Under the pieces are notes generated by a model. The model was not told where the DNA came from. It did no database searches and saw only the letters and a program-made list of their open reading frames with translations. A program made the translations under genes and the position numbers. 19,630 nucleotides of DNA from Lachnospiraceae bacterium UBA6987 (GTDB lineage: Bacteria > Bacillota > Clostridia > Lachnospirales > Lachnospiraceae): NCBI GenBank assembly GCA_002449955.1, contig DJYD01000010.1, forward strand, positions 1 through 19,630. The letters are read 5' to 3'. Below, piece by piece: positions 6,186 to 16,008 of this stretch (position 1 is the stretch's first letter; every line of letters begins with the position of its first letter).

Positions 6186-7696
6186 TCCTCCCCCGGGAAA
6201 AACCAGCACCAGGGCATTTCGACAGTCGTAAAATGATCGTTTTTCCAGCTGCCGGAGCTGTAATACCGGGACGCTTCCGCTGACAGCACGGGATATTGCA
6301 GGCTGTTTTGATGTGTGTAGTACAGGCCATTATTGTAGTTGGCCGAGATCCGGCTTTTTGCTTCTTCGTCCCAGACAAGGACGCCGGGATAGGGGTTCTC
6401 GACCGTCAGCGTCACATAGCCCCGAGCATTCTGATATTCGTTCGGCAAGGAAAAGGAGGCAAAATAGGTATTGGCGCCTGAGCCGTTTCCGCTGTTTATG
6501 AAAGGCGTGAAGATATTTATGTTTTGGTAATAGCCGCCTTCTTTGACGTAGGGAATCGCGGCGATCCTTACGTCATCTTCTCCGGTCAGGATAAATCCGT
6601 GTGGCTTTTCGCTGATCTCCAGGCTTCTGAAGAGCGAAAACGGCTGCAGCTCCAGGGCGTCTGTGCCGTGATAGCTTTCTATGTCGGGTAGCGAAAAATG
6701 ATAGAAGACCTTCCAGACCCGCGGCTTCTCGGAAAGGACCACAGCCACGCTTTCCAGATGGAGGCCGTACAGCTTGTCAGAATGATAGGTTGATTCATTA
6801 TGCATGACGCTGACGGCGCCGCTGCAGGCCAGGATGTCGTCCTCGGACAGGTCGCTCAGGACCGCTTCGGGGAAACCGAGCGAGAGCAGCTGTTCACGGA
6901 CCGCGGCGGTCTCTGAGTGGGAATCGGGTGCGGGCGCCTGCCATTTCATGTGGCGGGAGCTGAAGAAGAGGAGGCCGATGAGGCTTCCGAGGATCAGAAT
7001 GCCGAGATAGACGCCGAGCAGCGCGCGCGGGGTGATCCGGACAGACGAGGGCGTGATGGTGTAGCCGGCTTCGTCAAGAGAGTGGGACAGGCGGCCGACG
7101 CCGACAAGGCCTGCGAACGAGACGATCAGAACGATCAGGCCGAACGCACCTCCCGCACCGATCAGCGCCATGACAAACATGACGGCGTAAGCACCGATCA
7201 GGCAGCCAACGGCAAAGATATCCTCCTCCGCGCCGCTTTTTTTCTGTACGGCGGCGATCCCGTCCCGCAGGCAGACGATCTGGACCAGAAGCAGCAACGA
7301 AAAAGCGAGACTCAGGATGAATTGGAGATCGCCGGACAAAAGTGCGCCCAGCTCAGTGGAATAAATCGTTGACTGCAGGATCGTGACTACCACGAACCAG
7401 GTGGTGCGGACGAGCATCAGGATCCAGCCGCGGCGAAAGCTCGCATTTTCTCCGCGCAGGCGGTTCCAGCCGAGTAGGCCGAGGGCGTAGCAGACGCTGC
7501 CCTGAATGACGGTGAACAAAGGCGCGGTCTGGAAGGTGATCAGACCCAATCCCATGCTCAGCAGGATGAGGAGCAGTGCGTCAGTCCAGGGAGTGACCTT
7601 TTCGCTGATCTCGGGTGCGACTTTTTCCGGGAGATTTGCAGACAAAAACGCATCGAAGCTGTCTTCACCGGACACAGACGGTTTGTTTTCACTCAT
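6182..7696 (-). CDS. Seven-helix membrane protein paired with an ECF sigma factor, probable anti-sigma
   Basis: A 504-residue protein. Residues 1-37 are cytoplasmic-type and acidic/proline-rich (EDSFDAFLSANLPEKVAPEI, then VTPW). Hydrophobic segments follow at about 38-58, 60-76, 90-110, 122-143, 162-180, 182-202 and 224-246. The remaining 255 residues (RHMKWQAPAPDS onward) are predicted to be outside and include several Tyr/Asn-rich stretches. No zinc anti-sigma (HxxxCxxC) motif is present. Its start overlaps the sigma stop (ATGA, 7693-7696) and AAAGGAGA sits 7 bases before it, so both are made from one mRNA in coupled amounts. From memory, many clostridial ECF sigma genes are followed by a protein with this kind of N-terminus and helix cluster. 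The anti-sigma role is inferred from context; the outer domain would be the sensor. Confidence 0.7.
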   Translation of the reverse strand: MSENKPSVSGEDSFDAFLSANLPEKVAPEISEKVTPWTDALLLILLSMGLGLITFQTAPLFTVIQGSVCYALGLLGWNRLRGENASFRRGWILMLVRTTWFVVVTILQSTIYSTELGALLSGDLQFILSLAFSLLLLVQIVCLRDGIAAVQKKSGAEEDIFAVGCLIGAYAVMFVMALIGAGGAFGLIVLIVSFAGLVGVGRLSHSLDEAGYTITPSSVRITPRALLGVYLGILILGSLIGLLFFSSRHMKWQAPAPDSHSETAAVREQLLSLGFPEAVLSDLSEDDILACSGAVSVMHNESTYHSDKLYGLHLESVAVVLSEKPRVWKVFYHFSLPDIESYHGTDALELQPFSLFRSLEISEKPHGFILTGEDDVRIAAIPYVKEGGYYQNINIFTPFINSGNGSGANTYFASFSLPNEYQNARGYVTLTVENPYPGVLVWDEEAKSRISANYNNGLYYTHQNSLQYPVLSAEASRYYSSGSWKNDHFTTVEMPWCWFFPGED

Positions 7697-8229
7697 GACA
7701 TTTCTCCTTTCAGCAGGTCTTTCAGCTTTTGTCTGATACGGTAGAGCTTGCCTTCGACGGCGCGTTCGCCCATTCCGAGCTCGGCGGCGATCTGCGCCGT
7801 GGACTGGTTATAGTAGTATTTGCGGTAAAATAGGATGCGTTCGCTTTTTTTCAGTAAGTCCAGGGCGGCAAGCAGGGCTTGCTGCCGCTCCTTCCGGAGC
7901 GCTTCCTCCTCAGGCGTCGGGCCGGGATCACCTTCCTCTTCGGAAAGTGCATCTGCCTCCCGGCGTTTTTCCGCCCGTGCGCGGCTTAAGGCGGCGTTTC
8001 TGGCGATGGCGGTCAGCCAGCTCGTCCAGCTTCCCTTTTCCTCATCGAAGCGGCCGATCTCCTGCCATATCTTCAGAATACAGTCCTGAAGGACTTCTTC
8101 ACGGTCGCGGGGGTCGGGGAGGAAGGGCGTGATGACATAACGAAGGAGCGGGCCGAAGTGCTTAAGCAGCTCTTCCGGTCCTTTCTCATCACGCGTCTTC
8201 AGCAGTTTGATCACTTCCTGCGCAGCCAT
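7693..8229 (-). CDS. ECF-type RNA polymerase sigma factor
   Basis: A 178-residue sigma-70-family protein with only the two ECF regions. Region 2 spans about 22-89 (DREEVLQDCILKIWQEI for -10 recognition and core binding, then SWTSWLTAIARNAALSRAR). A Pro/Glu-rich linker covers about 92-113. Region 4 spans about 114-172, with the helix-turn-helix QSTAQIAAELGMGERAVEGKLYRIRQKL. AAAGGAG lies 6 bases before the ATG. It is the first gene of a two-gene unit with the membrane protein that follows by 4-base overlap, and sits directly behind the GltS terminator. ECF sigma factors direct polymerase to a small stress regulon after release from a membrane partner. The target promoters cannot be named. Its own promoter looks housekeeping-like (TATAAT), so clear autoregulation is not seen. 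Confidence 0.92.
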   Translation of the reverse strand: MAAQEVIKLLKTRDEKGPEELLKHFGPLLRYVITPFLPDPRDREEVLQDCILKIWQEIGRFDEEKGSWTSWLTAIARNAALSRARAEKRREADALSEEEGDPGPTPEEEALRKERQQALLAALDLLKKSERILFYRKYYYNQSTAQIAAELGMGERAVEGKLYRIRQKLKDLLKGEMS

Positions 8230-8258
8230 AACGGACTCCTTTTTGATCCTTCTGCTTT

Positions 8259-8264
8259 ATTATA
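8259..8264 (-). promoter_or_regulatory. -10 box of the sigma-factor operon promoter
   Basis: On the minus strand a perfect TATAAT preceded by G-T-T-G, about 30 bases from the sigma start codon. At the 17-base distance the -35 position reads GTGGGA, a poor match. The promoter may be weak or need an activator, or part of it may be unrelated to sigma-A. Confidence 0.45.
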
Positions 8265-8288
8265 CAACGCTTTTTGCAAAATCCCACG

Positions 8289-8312
8289 AAAAAAGCCGCC
8301 GGGAGGCGGCTT
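8289..8312 (-). terminator. Rho-independent terminator after the GltS-like gene
   Basis: On the minus strand AAGCCGCC, loop TCCC, GGCGGCTT, then a run of T (the A run at 8289-8294). It isolates the acyltransferase-carrier unit from the sigma operon. Confidence 0.85.
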
Positions 8313-8330
8313 CATGGGCTTGCGGAACGC

Positions 8331-9755
8331 TTATTTCTTTCCGGCACGCTTCTTTACCCGCAGGAGCGCGATCCCGTTTAAGACGAAGAACATCACCACC
8401 ATCACACCCATGGTGATGAGGGCGTTCGTCAGGCTCTGCGGCGCAAAGCCCATCAGAAGCAGCATGGGGGCACCGAAGAGAATGGACCAGGTCTGCTGGT
8501 AAACCAGGTTGTTCGCGGCCGGCGTTTTGAACTGCGGATCGATCTCGCGCAGCAGGATGACGCCGGTCGAGGCGGTGCCGGTCAGCATGCCGTAGAGGGA
8601 AAGGAAGGCTTCGTGACGGTAGGCCGGGAAGACCTTTTTGCAGAAGATGTTGCAGTAGATATAGGTGAGGGCAGCGCCGCCGGCGCAGATGATAAGGAGC
8701 GGTACGATGAACTGCGCATGCGCGAAGGCCTGCAGGTTGATCGCCGCGATGGAGGCGACCACCATGATGTCGAACATGAAGCCTGCGATGCGGTTCTGCA
8801 TGAAGGTGTTGGTGTATTTCTTCTTGATGATTCCTTTCTTCTGCAGACTGCGGAAGATGGCCTTCACGAGCAGCGCGAAAACGGTGGAGAAGAGGAAGTT
8901 GAAGCCCCAGATAAGCGGCCGCAGGGTGTTATAGCCGAGGTTCCCGAGCGCGCCGGTCTCAATGATCGCATCCACGCCCCGCATGAACAGGTAGGCCAAG
9001 GCATAAGAGCCGAATACCAGTGCAAGCTGTACCGTGAATTTGTCCATGGATTCGGACAGGCCGATCTCATCCTTTCCGGTAATCGACTGGACAGAGAGGT
9101 CCTCTTCTTCATACGATGAGGCATCGCCTTTGATGATGCCCTTTCTCCTGAGCCCGTTCAGGTAGAGGATCCCACCGACCGAGGAGGCAATGAAGCCCAT
9201 GGCAGCGACCGTCAGGCCAAAACTGGTTCCATCGGTAAAGCCGTAGTTCATCTCATAGGTATGGCCCCAGTTGTACGCCTGTCCGGGTCCCTGCCCGTAG
9301 CCCATCGGCAGGATCAGGCCGGAAGCAAAAAAGCTGCCAAGGACCTTCGAAAGGAGAATGGTCACGCTGAGTCCGAACACACCCTGAATCAGATAGGAGC
9401 CGACTACATTCAGGGAAGTATCGAAGGCGTCGCCCTTCATCTTCCCGCCGCCTTCCTTCTGTTCCTGATCCAGTTCGCGCAGGCTCATTGCGGCAAAGCC
9501 GAGGCCGAGACCGTGGTAGGTCAGCATTTCCAGCATGGAACTCTGGAACAACGCATTTCCCGTGATCTGCTTATAAAGAAAAGCCACGAGGAGAATGATA
9601 AATCCGCCAAGCACACTCGAGGGGATCATCAGTTTCCGGATAAACGAAAGCTGATGACGAAGAATGTTCGCAAAAAGCATGGTGACGAAGAGAATGGCTA
9701 AGGTCCCGACAAAGGACCAGACTGAAGTGTCCCAGAAATTGATGCCGCTGGTCAT
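8331..9755 (-). CDS. gltS: GltS-type sodium:glutamate symporter family protein
   Basis: A 474-residue membrane protein with ten or more hydrophobic segments in two halves separated by a charged loop at about 203-240. The first half has the re-entrant motif GYGQGPGQA (152-160), equivalent to the GFGQG-type signature of ESS-family carriers. The second half has the matching GMLTGTASTG (389-398). ESS carriers take up glutamate or related acids together with sodium. The family is about 400 residues, so this one is longer, mostly through the central loop and the basic C-terminal end (RVKKRAGKK). Substrate is not certain because PGQ replaces the usual residues in the first motif. GAGAGGT is 7 bases before the ATG. 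It starts 20 bases after the acyltransferase stop and ends in the terminator at 8289-8312, so the two probably share an mRNA. Confidence 0.82.
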   Translation of the reverse strand: MTSGINFWDTSVWSFVGTLAILFVTMLFANILRHQLSFIRKLMIPSSVLGGFIILLVAFLYKQITGNALFQSSMLEMLTYHGLGLGFAAMSLRELDQEQKEGGGKMKGDAFDTSLNVVGSYLIQGVFGLSVTILLSKVLGSFFASGLILPMGYGQGPGQAYNWGHTYEMNYGFTDGTSFGLTVAAMGFIASSVGGILYLNGLRRKGIIKGDASSYEEEDLSVQSITGKDEIGLSESMDKFTVQLALVFGSYALAYLFMRGVDAIIETGALGNLGYNTLRPLIWGFNFLFSTVFALLVKAIFRSLQKKGIIKKKYTNTFMQNRIAGFMFDIMVVASIAAINLQAFAHAQFIVPLLIICAGGAALTYIYCNIFCKKVFPAYRHEAFLSLYGMLTGTASTGVILLREIDPQFKTPAANNLVYQQTWSILFGAPMLLLMGFAPQSLTNALITMGVMVVMFFVLNGIALLRVKKRAGKK

Positions 9756-9775
9756 AAGTAATACCTCTCGTGAAT

Positions 9776-10960
9776 CTATAAACGCTTTGCCTCTTCCGGT
9801 TCGTGTGCAAAACGCTCAAACAGACATTTATAAATCCGGCCGCTGTAATCGGTTTTATCGGCCTTTTTCAGTTCGTAATAGGCGCCGTCCTTCATGGAAA
9901 AGGTGACGGTCCCGTGGAGCCTTACGGCAAGATCAGCCATTTGCCGGAAGGGGAATGTGCGCTCGCCCAGCTTAAGGGAGACGTCCGTGCCGCTTAAATG
10001 ACCTCTTGCGGATTCAGTCGCGCGGTGCCCGGCTACCTGATAGAGAACCATATCCGTGTCCGAGGCATAGACGGTTTCCTGCTCCCCAGAGGGCGAAGGC
10101 AGGTCTCTGAAAAAGGCCCGCTGCCAGTCTTCCCATTCCCGGATCGTGGTAAAGGCAAAGCCTTCGCCGGACAGCATGCCGTAGGTATCATACTGTCCTT
10201 TCAGACCGCAGTCACAGTAAAAGCTGTCGTCTGTGCTGCGGATCGTGGCGATCCTGTGACATTTCGGACAGGCGAGCAGCGTGCGTTCAAGCCCCCGGCA
10301 CAGACCTTTCCCCGGATAAGGCCGGGGATCCGCAAGCTGCCTTTCGTAGGCATCCTCCCCGATATCGGCGAGGATCAGACGGTTGATCTCCTCCGGTTTC
10401 ATGGCGGCCAGTTCCTCCGGCTGGTACACGTGAACCACCTCGAAGCGCTGCGGTCCCTTCCGGTCCGTATAGGCCCAGCGGGGATGGGCAAAGTAGCCGC
10501 CGATAATCCTGCCCGTAACAAGCGGCGCCCTCGAAGTGCGCACCATCTTTCCGGTGGCGGGAGGAATACCGATCGCGCGTCCGTCCCAGGTGCAGTTGCC
10601 TTCGGCAAAGAGGCAGATGGATTTCCCTTCGCGGAGTCTGCGCAGAATTTCCAGAACCGCGCCGGACGTACTGCCGCCCTTGGCGATCGGGATCGGATCC
10701 TGCAGAAAACGGATGAGCCGGCTTCTGAAGCCCAGACGGAACAGATGCTCGGTGGCAACAAAGTAAACGTGACGGCCGAGCGTGGCCGCGATCAGAAAAG
10801 GATCGGCGTTTGTGACATGATTGGAGATCAGCAGAAAATGCTCAGGGAGCTTTGGCATCTCCGGATAGCTCATCTCGTAGCGCGAATTAAACCACGCACG
10901 GAGAACAGGACGGCACATCCGAAACAGATTTTTATGAAATCGATAATGATCTCCAGCCAT
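9776..10960 (-). CDS. PlsC-like lysophospholipid acyltransferase with zinc ribbon
   Basis: A 394-residue protein. Residues 30-210 form a PlsC acyltransferase domain: block I NHVTNAD (His48, Asp53, the HX4D catalytic pair), a block II region around DPIPIAKGG (88-96), and block III FAEGNCTWDG (118-127), where the family more often has FPEGTRS. Residues 231-253 hold a zinc ribbon (Cys231, Cys234, Cys249, Cys251). The last 140 residues are not recognised; their beta-like pattern (VSLKLGERTFPFRQMADLAV, then VTFSMKDGAYYELK) suggests a PH-like or similar module. The expected reaction is acyl transfer to a lysophospholipid at the inner membrane face, but no strong transmembrane helix is visible. GAGGTG is 5 bases before the ATG and a good promoter lies at 11005-11032. 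The carrier gene follows 20 bases downstream. The extra domains make this more than a standard phosphatidate-synthesis enzyme. Confidence 0.82.
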   Translation of the reverse strand: MAGDHYRFHKNLFRMCRPVLRAWFNSRYEMSYPEMPKLPEHFLLISNHVTNADPFLIAATLGRHVYFVATEHLFRLGFRSRLIRFLQDPIPIAKGGSTSGAVLEILRRLREGKSICLFAEGNCTWDGRAIGIPPATGKMVRTSRAPLVTGRIIGGYFAHPRWAYTDRKGPQRFEVVHVYQPEELAAMKPEEINRLILADIGEDAYERQLADPRPYPGKGLCRGLERTLLACPKCHRIATIRSTDDSFYCDCGLKGQYDTYGMLSGEGFAFTTIREWEDWQRAFFRDLPSPSGEQETVYASDTDMVLYQVAGHRATESARGHLSGTDVSLKLGERTFPFRQMADLAVRLHGTVTFSMKDGAYYELKKADKTDYSGRIYKCLFERFAHEPEEAKRL

Positions 10961-11004
10961 GGAAACACCTCTTTATCCGGTGAGAATTCAAATAAAACAA
11001 GAAT

Positions 11005-11032
11005 ATTATAATAAATTGTGGGAAAAATTCAA
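11005..11032 (-). promoter_or_regulatory. Promoter of the acyltransferase-carrier unit
   Basis: On the minus strand TTGAAT (11032-11027), 16 bases, TATAAT (11010-11005). It starts just after the kinase terminator and leaves a short AT-rich leader of about 40 bases. Confidence 0.72.
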
Positions 11033-11042
11033 TCGGCAATAC

Positions 11043-11067
11043 AAAAAAAGACCGGGTTGACCGGCCT
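11043..11067 (-). terminator. Rho-independent terminator after the histidine kinase gene
   Basis: On the minus strand AAAGGCCGG, loop TCAAC, CCGGTC, then seven T. It lies immediately behind the kinase stop codon at 11068-11070 and contains one G-U pair. Confidence 0.8.
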
Positions 11068-12456
11068 TTACTTCGCAAGGGGCAGGCGAAAGATGAATTC
11101 GGTCCCGCTGCCGGGGGTGGAGGTGACATCAATGGTCTCGCCGTGGGCGGTAAGGATCTCCTTGACAATGGACAGGCCGAGTCCGGTGCCTTTTTTATCT
11201 TTGCCGCGCGACGAATCCGTCTTATAGAAGCGGGTCCAGATGCGGGCAAGATCTTCCTTCTCGATCCCGCAGCCGAAATCCTTGACCGAAACCGCGGCCT
11301 TCTCCCCTACGGTGCGGACGCTGATGCGGATCGATGCATCGTCGGGGGAAAACTTAATGGCGTTGTCGATCAGGTTCATCATGACCTGCTGGATACGGCC
11401 CATATCGGCGCGGACCGGAATCCTGGCTTCCGAGAAGATCAGATCGAAGACGATGCCGCGTTTCTCGCAGACGGCGCCGAAGGTGGCGCAGACATTTTCC
11501 GTTAAACGCACCATATCAAAATCAGAGAATTCGAGGCCTTGCCTCGCCTCATCCAGCGTGTTCAGGGTCAGCATGCTCTGGGTCAGATTGGTCAGGCGGT
11601 CTGTCTCTCCGATGATGATATTCATGTATTTTTCCTGGCTCTCCGTCGGAATCACGCCGTCCTTCATGGCCTGCAGATAGCCGCGGATCGAGGTGAGCGG
11701 TGAGCGGAAATCGTGCGATACGTTGGCAATGAATTTTTTCTGTGTTTCATCTGCGCTTTTGAGCTCCGATGCCATGACATTCAGAGTACCCGCAAGATAG
11801 CCGACTTCGTCGCGGCTTTCTACGGGGATGCGGTGGTCGAGATGCCCGAGGGCATATTCCTGCGCGCCGTCGGTAATGGCTCTTAAGGGCTTTAACACGA
11901 TGTAATGAATAATGACTAAGAGCAGCAGTGAGATGCCGAAAACGATGGCGGAGATCAGATAAATGCCGGCGAGCATGGCATCAGCCCGTGCGTTGACGAT
12001 CTGCATGGGCTGATGCAGCGTCGCATAGCCGTAGGTGGTCAACTGGGAAGTAATCGGCGAAAAAACGCTGAGAAACTGCCCGTGAAACGCCCCGTAAAAG
12101 CTGCCGATGCGGTAATACTCTGCGGAATCAGCCGGGTTGAAGGACAGCGTCCTGCCTGTTAAGGGGCTGTAATCCGTATCAAAAAGCACCTGACCGCCTG
12201 TGTCCAGAATCAGGACGCGGCAGTCGGTGATGCTGTCGTAGCGGGTCAGAAAAGAGGGATCATAGCTGTGTCTGGAAGCGTAAGAAGCACTTTGCTCGGA
12301 AGCGATCACTCTGACCTCCCGGTAGAGCTCATCGGCGGCCGTTTTGACTGCGGCACGCCGGCAGAGGCGGCTGCCGAAGACAGCCACCACAAGGAAAGCC
12401 AGAATGCCGAAGATGACATAGGCGACGATGAATTTGAAGGTCAGACGGTGCTTCAT
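11068..12456 (-). CDS. PhoR-like sensor histidine kinase
   Basis: A 462-residue membrane kinase. TM1 is at about 8-30, an extracytoplasmic sensor domain at 31-160 (aromatic and polar, no family recognised), TM2 at about 161-187, HAMP at about 188-238 (LKPLRAITDGAQEYALG, then ESRDEVGYLAGTLN). The HisKA helix has FIANVSHDFRSPLTSIRGY with phosphoacceptor His248. The ATPase domain has the N box NLIDNAIKFSP (361-371), G1 DFGCGI (393-398), F-box RFYKTD (409-414) and G2 GTGLGLSIV (423-431). All catalytic motifs are intact. It starts 2 bases after the regulator's stop; its site is GAGGTG 11 bases upstream, somewhat distant, which suggests coupled translation. The likely partner is the regulator just upstream. 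The signal is unknown. Confidence 0.93.
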   Translation of the reverse strand: MKHRLTFKFIVAYVIFGILAFLVVAVFGSRLCRRAAVKTAADELYREVRVIASEQSASYASRHSYDPSFLTRYDSITDCRVLILDTGGQVLFDTDYSPLTGRTLSFNPADSAEYYRIGSFYGAFHGQFLSVFSPITSQLTTYGYATLHQPMQIVNARADAMLAGIYLISAIVFGISLLLLVIIHYIVLKPLRAITDGAQEYALGHLDHRIPVESRDEVGYLAGTLNVMASELKSADETQKKFIANVSHDFRSPLTSIRGYLQAMKDGVIPTESQEKYMNIIIGETDRLTNLTQSMLTLNTLDEARQGLEFSDFDMVRLTENVCATFGAVCEKRGIVFDLIFSEARIPVRADMGRIQQVMMNLIDNAIKFSPDDASIRISVRTVGEKAAVSVKDFGCGIEKEDLARIWTRFYKTDSSRGKDKKGTGLGLSIVKEILTAHGETIDVTSTPGSGTEFIFRLPLAK

Positions 12457-12458
12457 CT

Positions 12459-13163
12459 TTATTTGTTCACCTCGAAACGATAGCCGACACCCCAGACCGT
12501 GGAGAGACGCCAGTTCGGGTGGTCGGGGAGCTTTTTGCGCAGCCGCTTGATATACACGTCCACTGTGCGGGAGTCGCCCACGTAATCGTATCCCCAGAGC
12601 TTATCGAGAAGCTGCTCCCGCGTAAAAACCTGGTTGGGCGAGGACGCAAGGAGGTAGAGGATCTCGATCTCGCGCGCGGTCATGTAGAGCGGGGTGTCCA
12701 TGTAGGTGACACTGTAATTCGAGAGGCTGACGACAAGATCGGGGAGTGTGACGACCTGCCCCTGTACGGCGGGGGATTCCTCTTGCGCGGCCGGCCGGCT
12801 GCTGCGTCTTAAGATCGCCTTCACGCGGGCAACCATTTCCTTATTATCAAAGGGCTTGATCATGTAGTCGTCGGCGCCGAGCTCAAGGCCCAGCACCTTG
12901 TCAAAGACCTCGCCCTTAGCGGAGAGCATCATGATGGGCACGGCGCTCTCTGCGCGGATCTCACGGCAGAGCTGGTAGCCATCCTTGCCGGGCAGCATCA
13001 GGTCGAGCAGGATCAGATCCGGGGCAAAGTCGTGAAAAGCGTCCATCACAGCGGCGCCGTCGTGCACCTGGCGCGTCTCGAAGCATTCCTTGGTGAGGTA
13101 TAGGGAAATGAGTTCGGCGATGTTTTCGTCATCGTCGACGATCAGGATACGCTGCTTGCTCAT
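12459..13163 (-). CDS. OmpR/PhoP-family response regulator
   Basis: A 234-residue regulator. The receiver domain (1-120) has the acidic pair Asp10-Asp11, phosphoacceptor Asp54 in LLDLMLPGKDG, Ser81 and Lys103 in KPF. The C-terminal winged helix (about 135-234) has LTAREIEILYLLASSP-like residues (here MTAREIEILYLLASSPNQVF), then RTVDVYIKRLRKKL and the terminal VWGVGYRFE, all typical of OmpR-type DNA binding. AAGGAGG overlaps the end of mutS2, 8 bases before the ATG, and the mutS2 stop is only 13 bases away. No promoter or terminator is visible in that gap, so it appears to be read from the mutS2 promoter, although an internal promoter inside mutS2 cannot be excluded. Regulated genes are unknown. 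Confidence 0.93.
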   Translation of the reverse strand: MSKQRILIVDDDENIAELISLYLTKECFETRQVHDGAAVMDAFHDFAPDLILLDLMLPGKDGYQLCREIRAESAVPIMMLSAKGEVFDKVLGLELGADDYMIKPFDNKEMVARVKAILRRSSRPAAQEESPAVQGQVVTLPDLVVSLSNYSVTYMDTPLYMTAREIEILYLLASSPNQVFTREQLLDKLWGYDYVGDSRTVDVYIKRLRKKLPDHPNWRLSTVWGVGYRFEVNK

Positions 13164-13176
13164 AGGATGGGCCTCC

Positions 13177-15558
<2,382 letters not shown>

Positions 15559-15566
15559 AATAAAAC

Positions 15567-15595
15567 ATTTTATCACAGAATCCGCCGCCTGAAAA
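15567..15595 (-). promoter_or_regulatory. mutS2 promoter, placing the start codon at the 5' end of the mRNA
   Basis: On the minus strand TTTTCA (15595-15590), 17 bases, TAAAAT (15572-15567), preceded by T-G-A as an extended -10. The start point should fall at about 15559-15562, only 1-4 bases before the ATG at 15558. The -35 is a partial match, so this is a prediction of moderate strength. Confidence 0.5.
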
Positions 15596-15615
15596 GCCCC
15601 GGGAAAAGACGTTGT

Positions 15616-15644
15616 TTGACAAAAAGAAAGCCTCATGATACTTT
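15616..15644 (+). promoter_or_regulatory. Promoter in front of the small plus-strand remnant gene
   Basis: Perfect TTGACA (15616-15621), 17 bases, TACTTT (15639-15644) preceded by TGA as an extended -10. It is divergent from the mutS2 promoter, with the two -35 boxes 20 bases apart. The RNA would begin near 15651, past the ATG at 15645. Confidence 0.5.
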
Positions 15645-15710
15645 ATGGATAAGATCGAGAAGCAGTGTAAAAAACTATGGACCTTATGGAGAAATAGCTG
15701 AAAAGCCTGT

Positions 15711-15935
15711 TTGGACTTTGCGGACGAGCTCGCTGCCTTCCTTCGGGAAAAGAAGGTAAAGCGCTGGAACGGTTTTCAGAAGAGCGATAAGCACGTCCTG
15801 GACGGAAACGGCTTTTCTTTCTCGCTTTGGACGACGGAGGGGAAGAACATTTCCGCCTCCGGCTACATGCGCTGGCCGAGAGGCTACGACGAGGTGAAAG
15901 CCGGCGTCGAAGAGATATTCGGCAGACTGAAGTGA
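15711..15935 (+). pseudogene. Small domain fragment, probable remnant of a larger clostridial protein
   Basis: Seventy-four codons from a TTG: acidic/basic helix DFADELAAFLREKKVKRW, then NGFQKSDKHVLDGNGFSFSL, then GKNISASGYMRWPRGY and a final helix. From memory, a similar W-x-G-F ... VLDG-x-GFSF ... G-x-x-I-x-ASG block is the C-terminal part of longer, often lipoprotein-like proteins in clostridia; I cannot name the family. There is no ribosome binding site before the TTG. In the same frame, codons upstream from ATG 15645 run only to a TGA at 15699-15701, four codons before the TTG. The simplest reading is that the promoter and the last domain survive while the middle was deleted. A terminator follows at 15954. 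A short functional protein using the TTG remains possible. Confidence 0.5.
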
Positions 15936-15953
15936 TCAGGGAAGAATTGACCC

Positions 15954-15990
15954 GCACGTGTCAGCAAAAAGTGCTTGACACGTGCTTTTT
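15954..15990 (+). terminator. Terminator before the str operon, overlapping its promoter
   Basis: GCACGTGTCA (15954-15963) and TGACACGTGC (15976-15985) are perfect 10-base reverse complements with a 12-base loop, followed by TTTTT. It would end transcripts from 15616. The 3' arm shares TGACA with the -35 box of the str promoter. Confidence 0.75.
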
Positions 15991-16002
15991 CTATGCTACA
16001 AT
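15975..16002 (+). promoter_or_regulatory. str operon (rpsL) promoter
   Basis: TTGACA (15975-15980), 16 bases, TACAAT (15997-16002) preceded by TGC as an extended -10. This is a strong housekeeping promoter. Transcription would start near 16009. Confidence 0.8.
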
Positions 16003-16008
16003 ACTAAG

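Noticed and set aside
6118..6378. N-terminal extension of the ABM-fold protein to 183 residues
   Set aside because: It overlaps the upstream membrane protein gene in another frame, has no start signal, and ABM proteins are about 95-100 residues. AAGGAGG directly precedes the ATG at 6117.
9998..11011. Long plus-strand open frame of 337 codons opposite the acyltransferase
   Set aside because: It is the mirror of a gene with intact motifs, promoter and binding site; its product has no recognisable domain and no ribosome binding site.
15559..15636. mutS2 start at the ATG ending at 15636
   Set aside because: The 26 extra residues are not MutS2-like and the interval contains the predicted promoter.
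15645..15701. ATG frame at 15645 (MDKIEKQ...) in frame with the small remnant gene, as TGA readthrough
   Set aside because: The start codon is at or before the predicted transcript start, there is no ribosome binding site, and nothing (such as a selenocysteine hairpin) supports recoding of the TGA.
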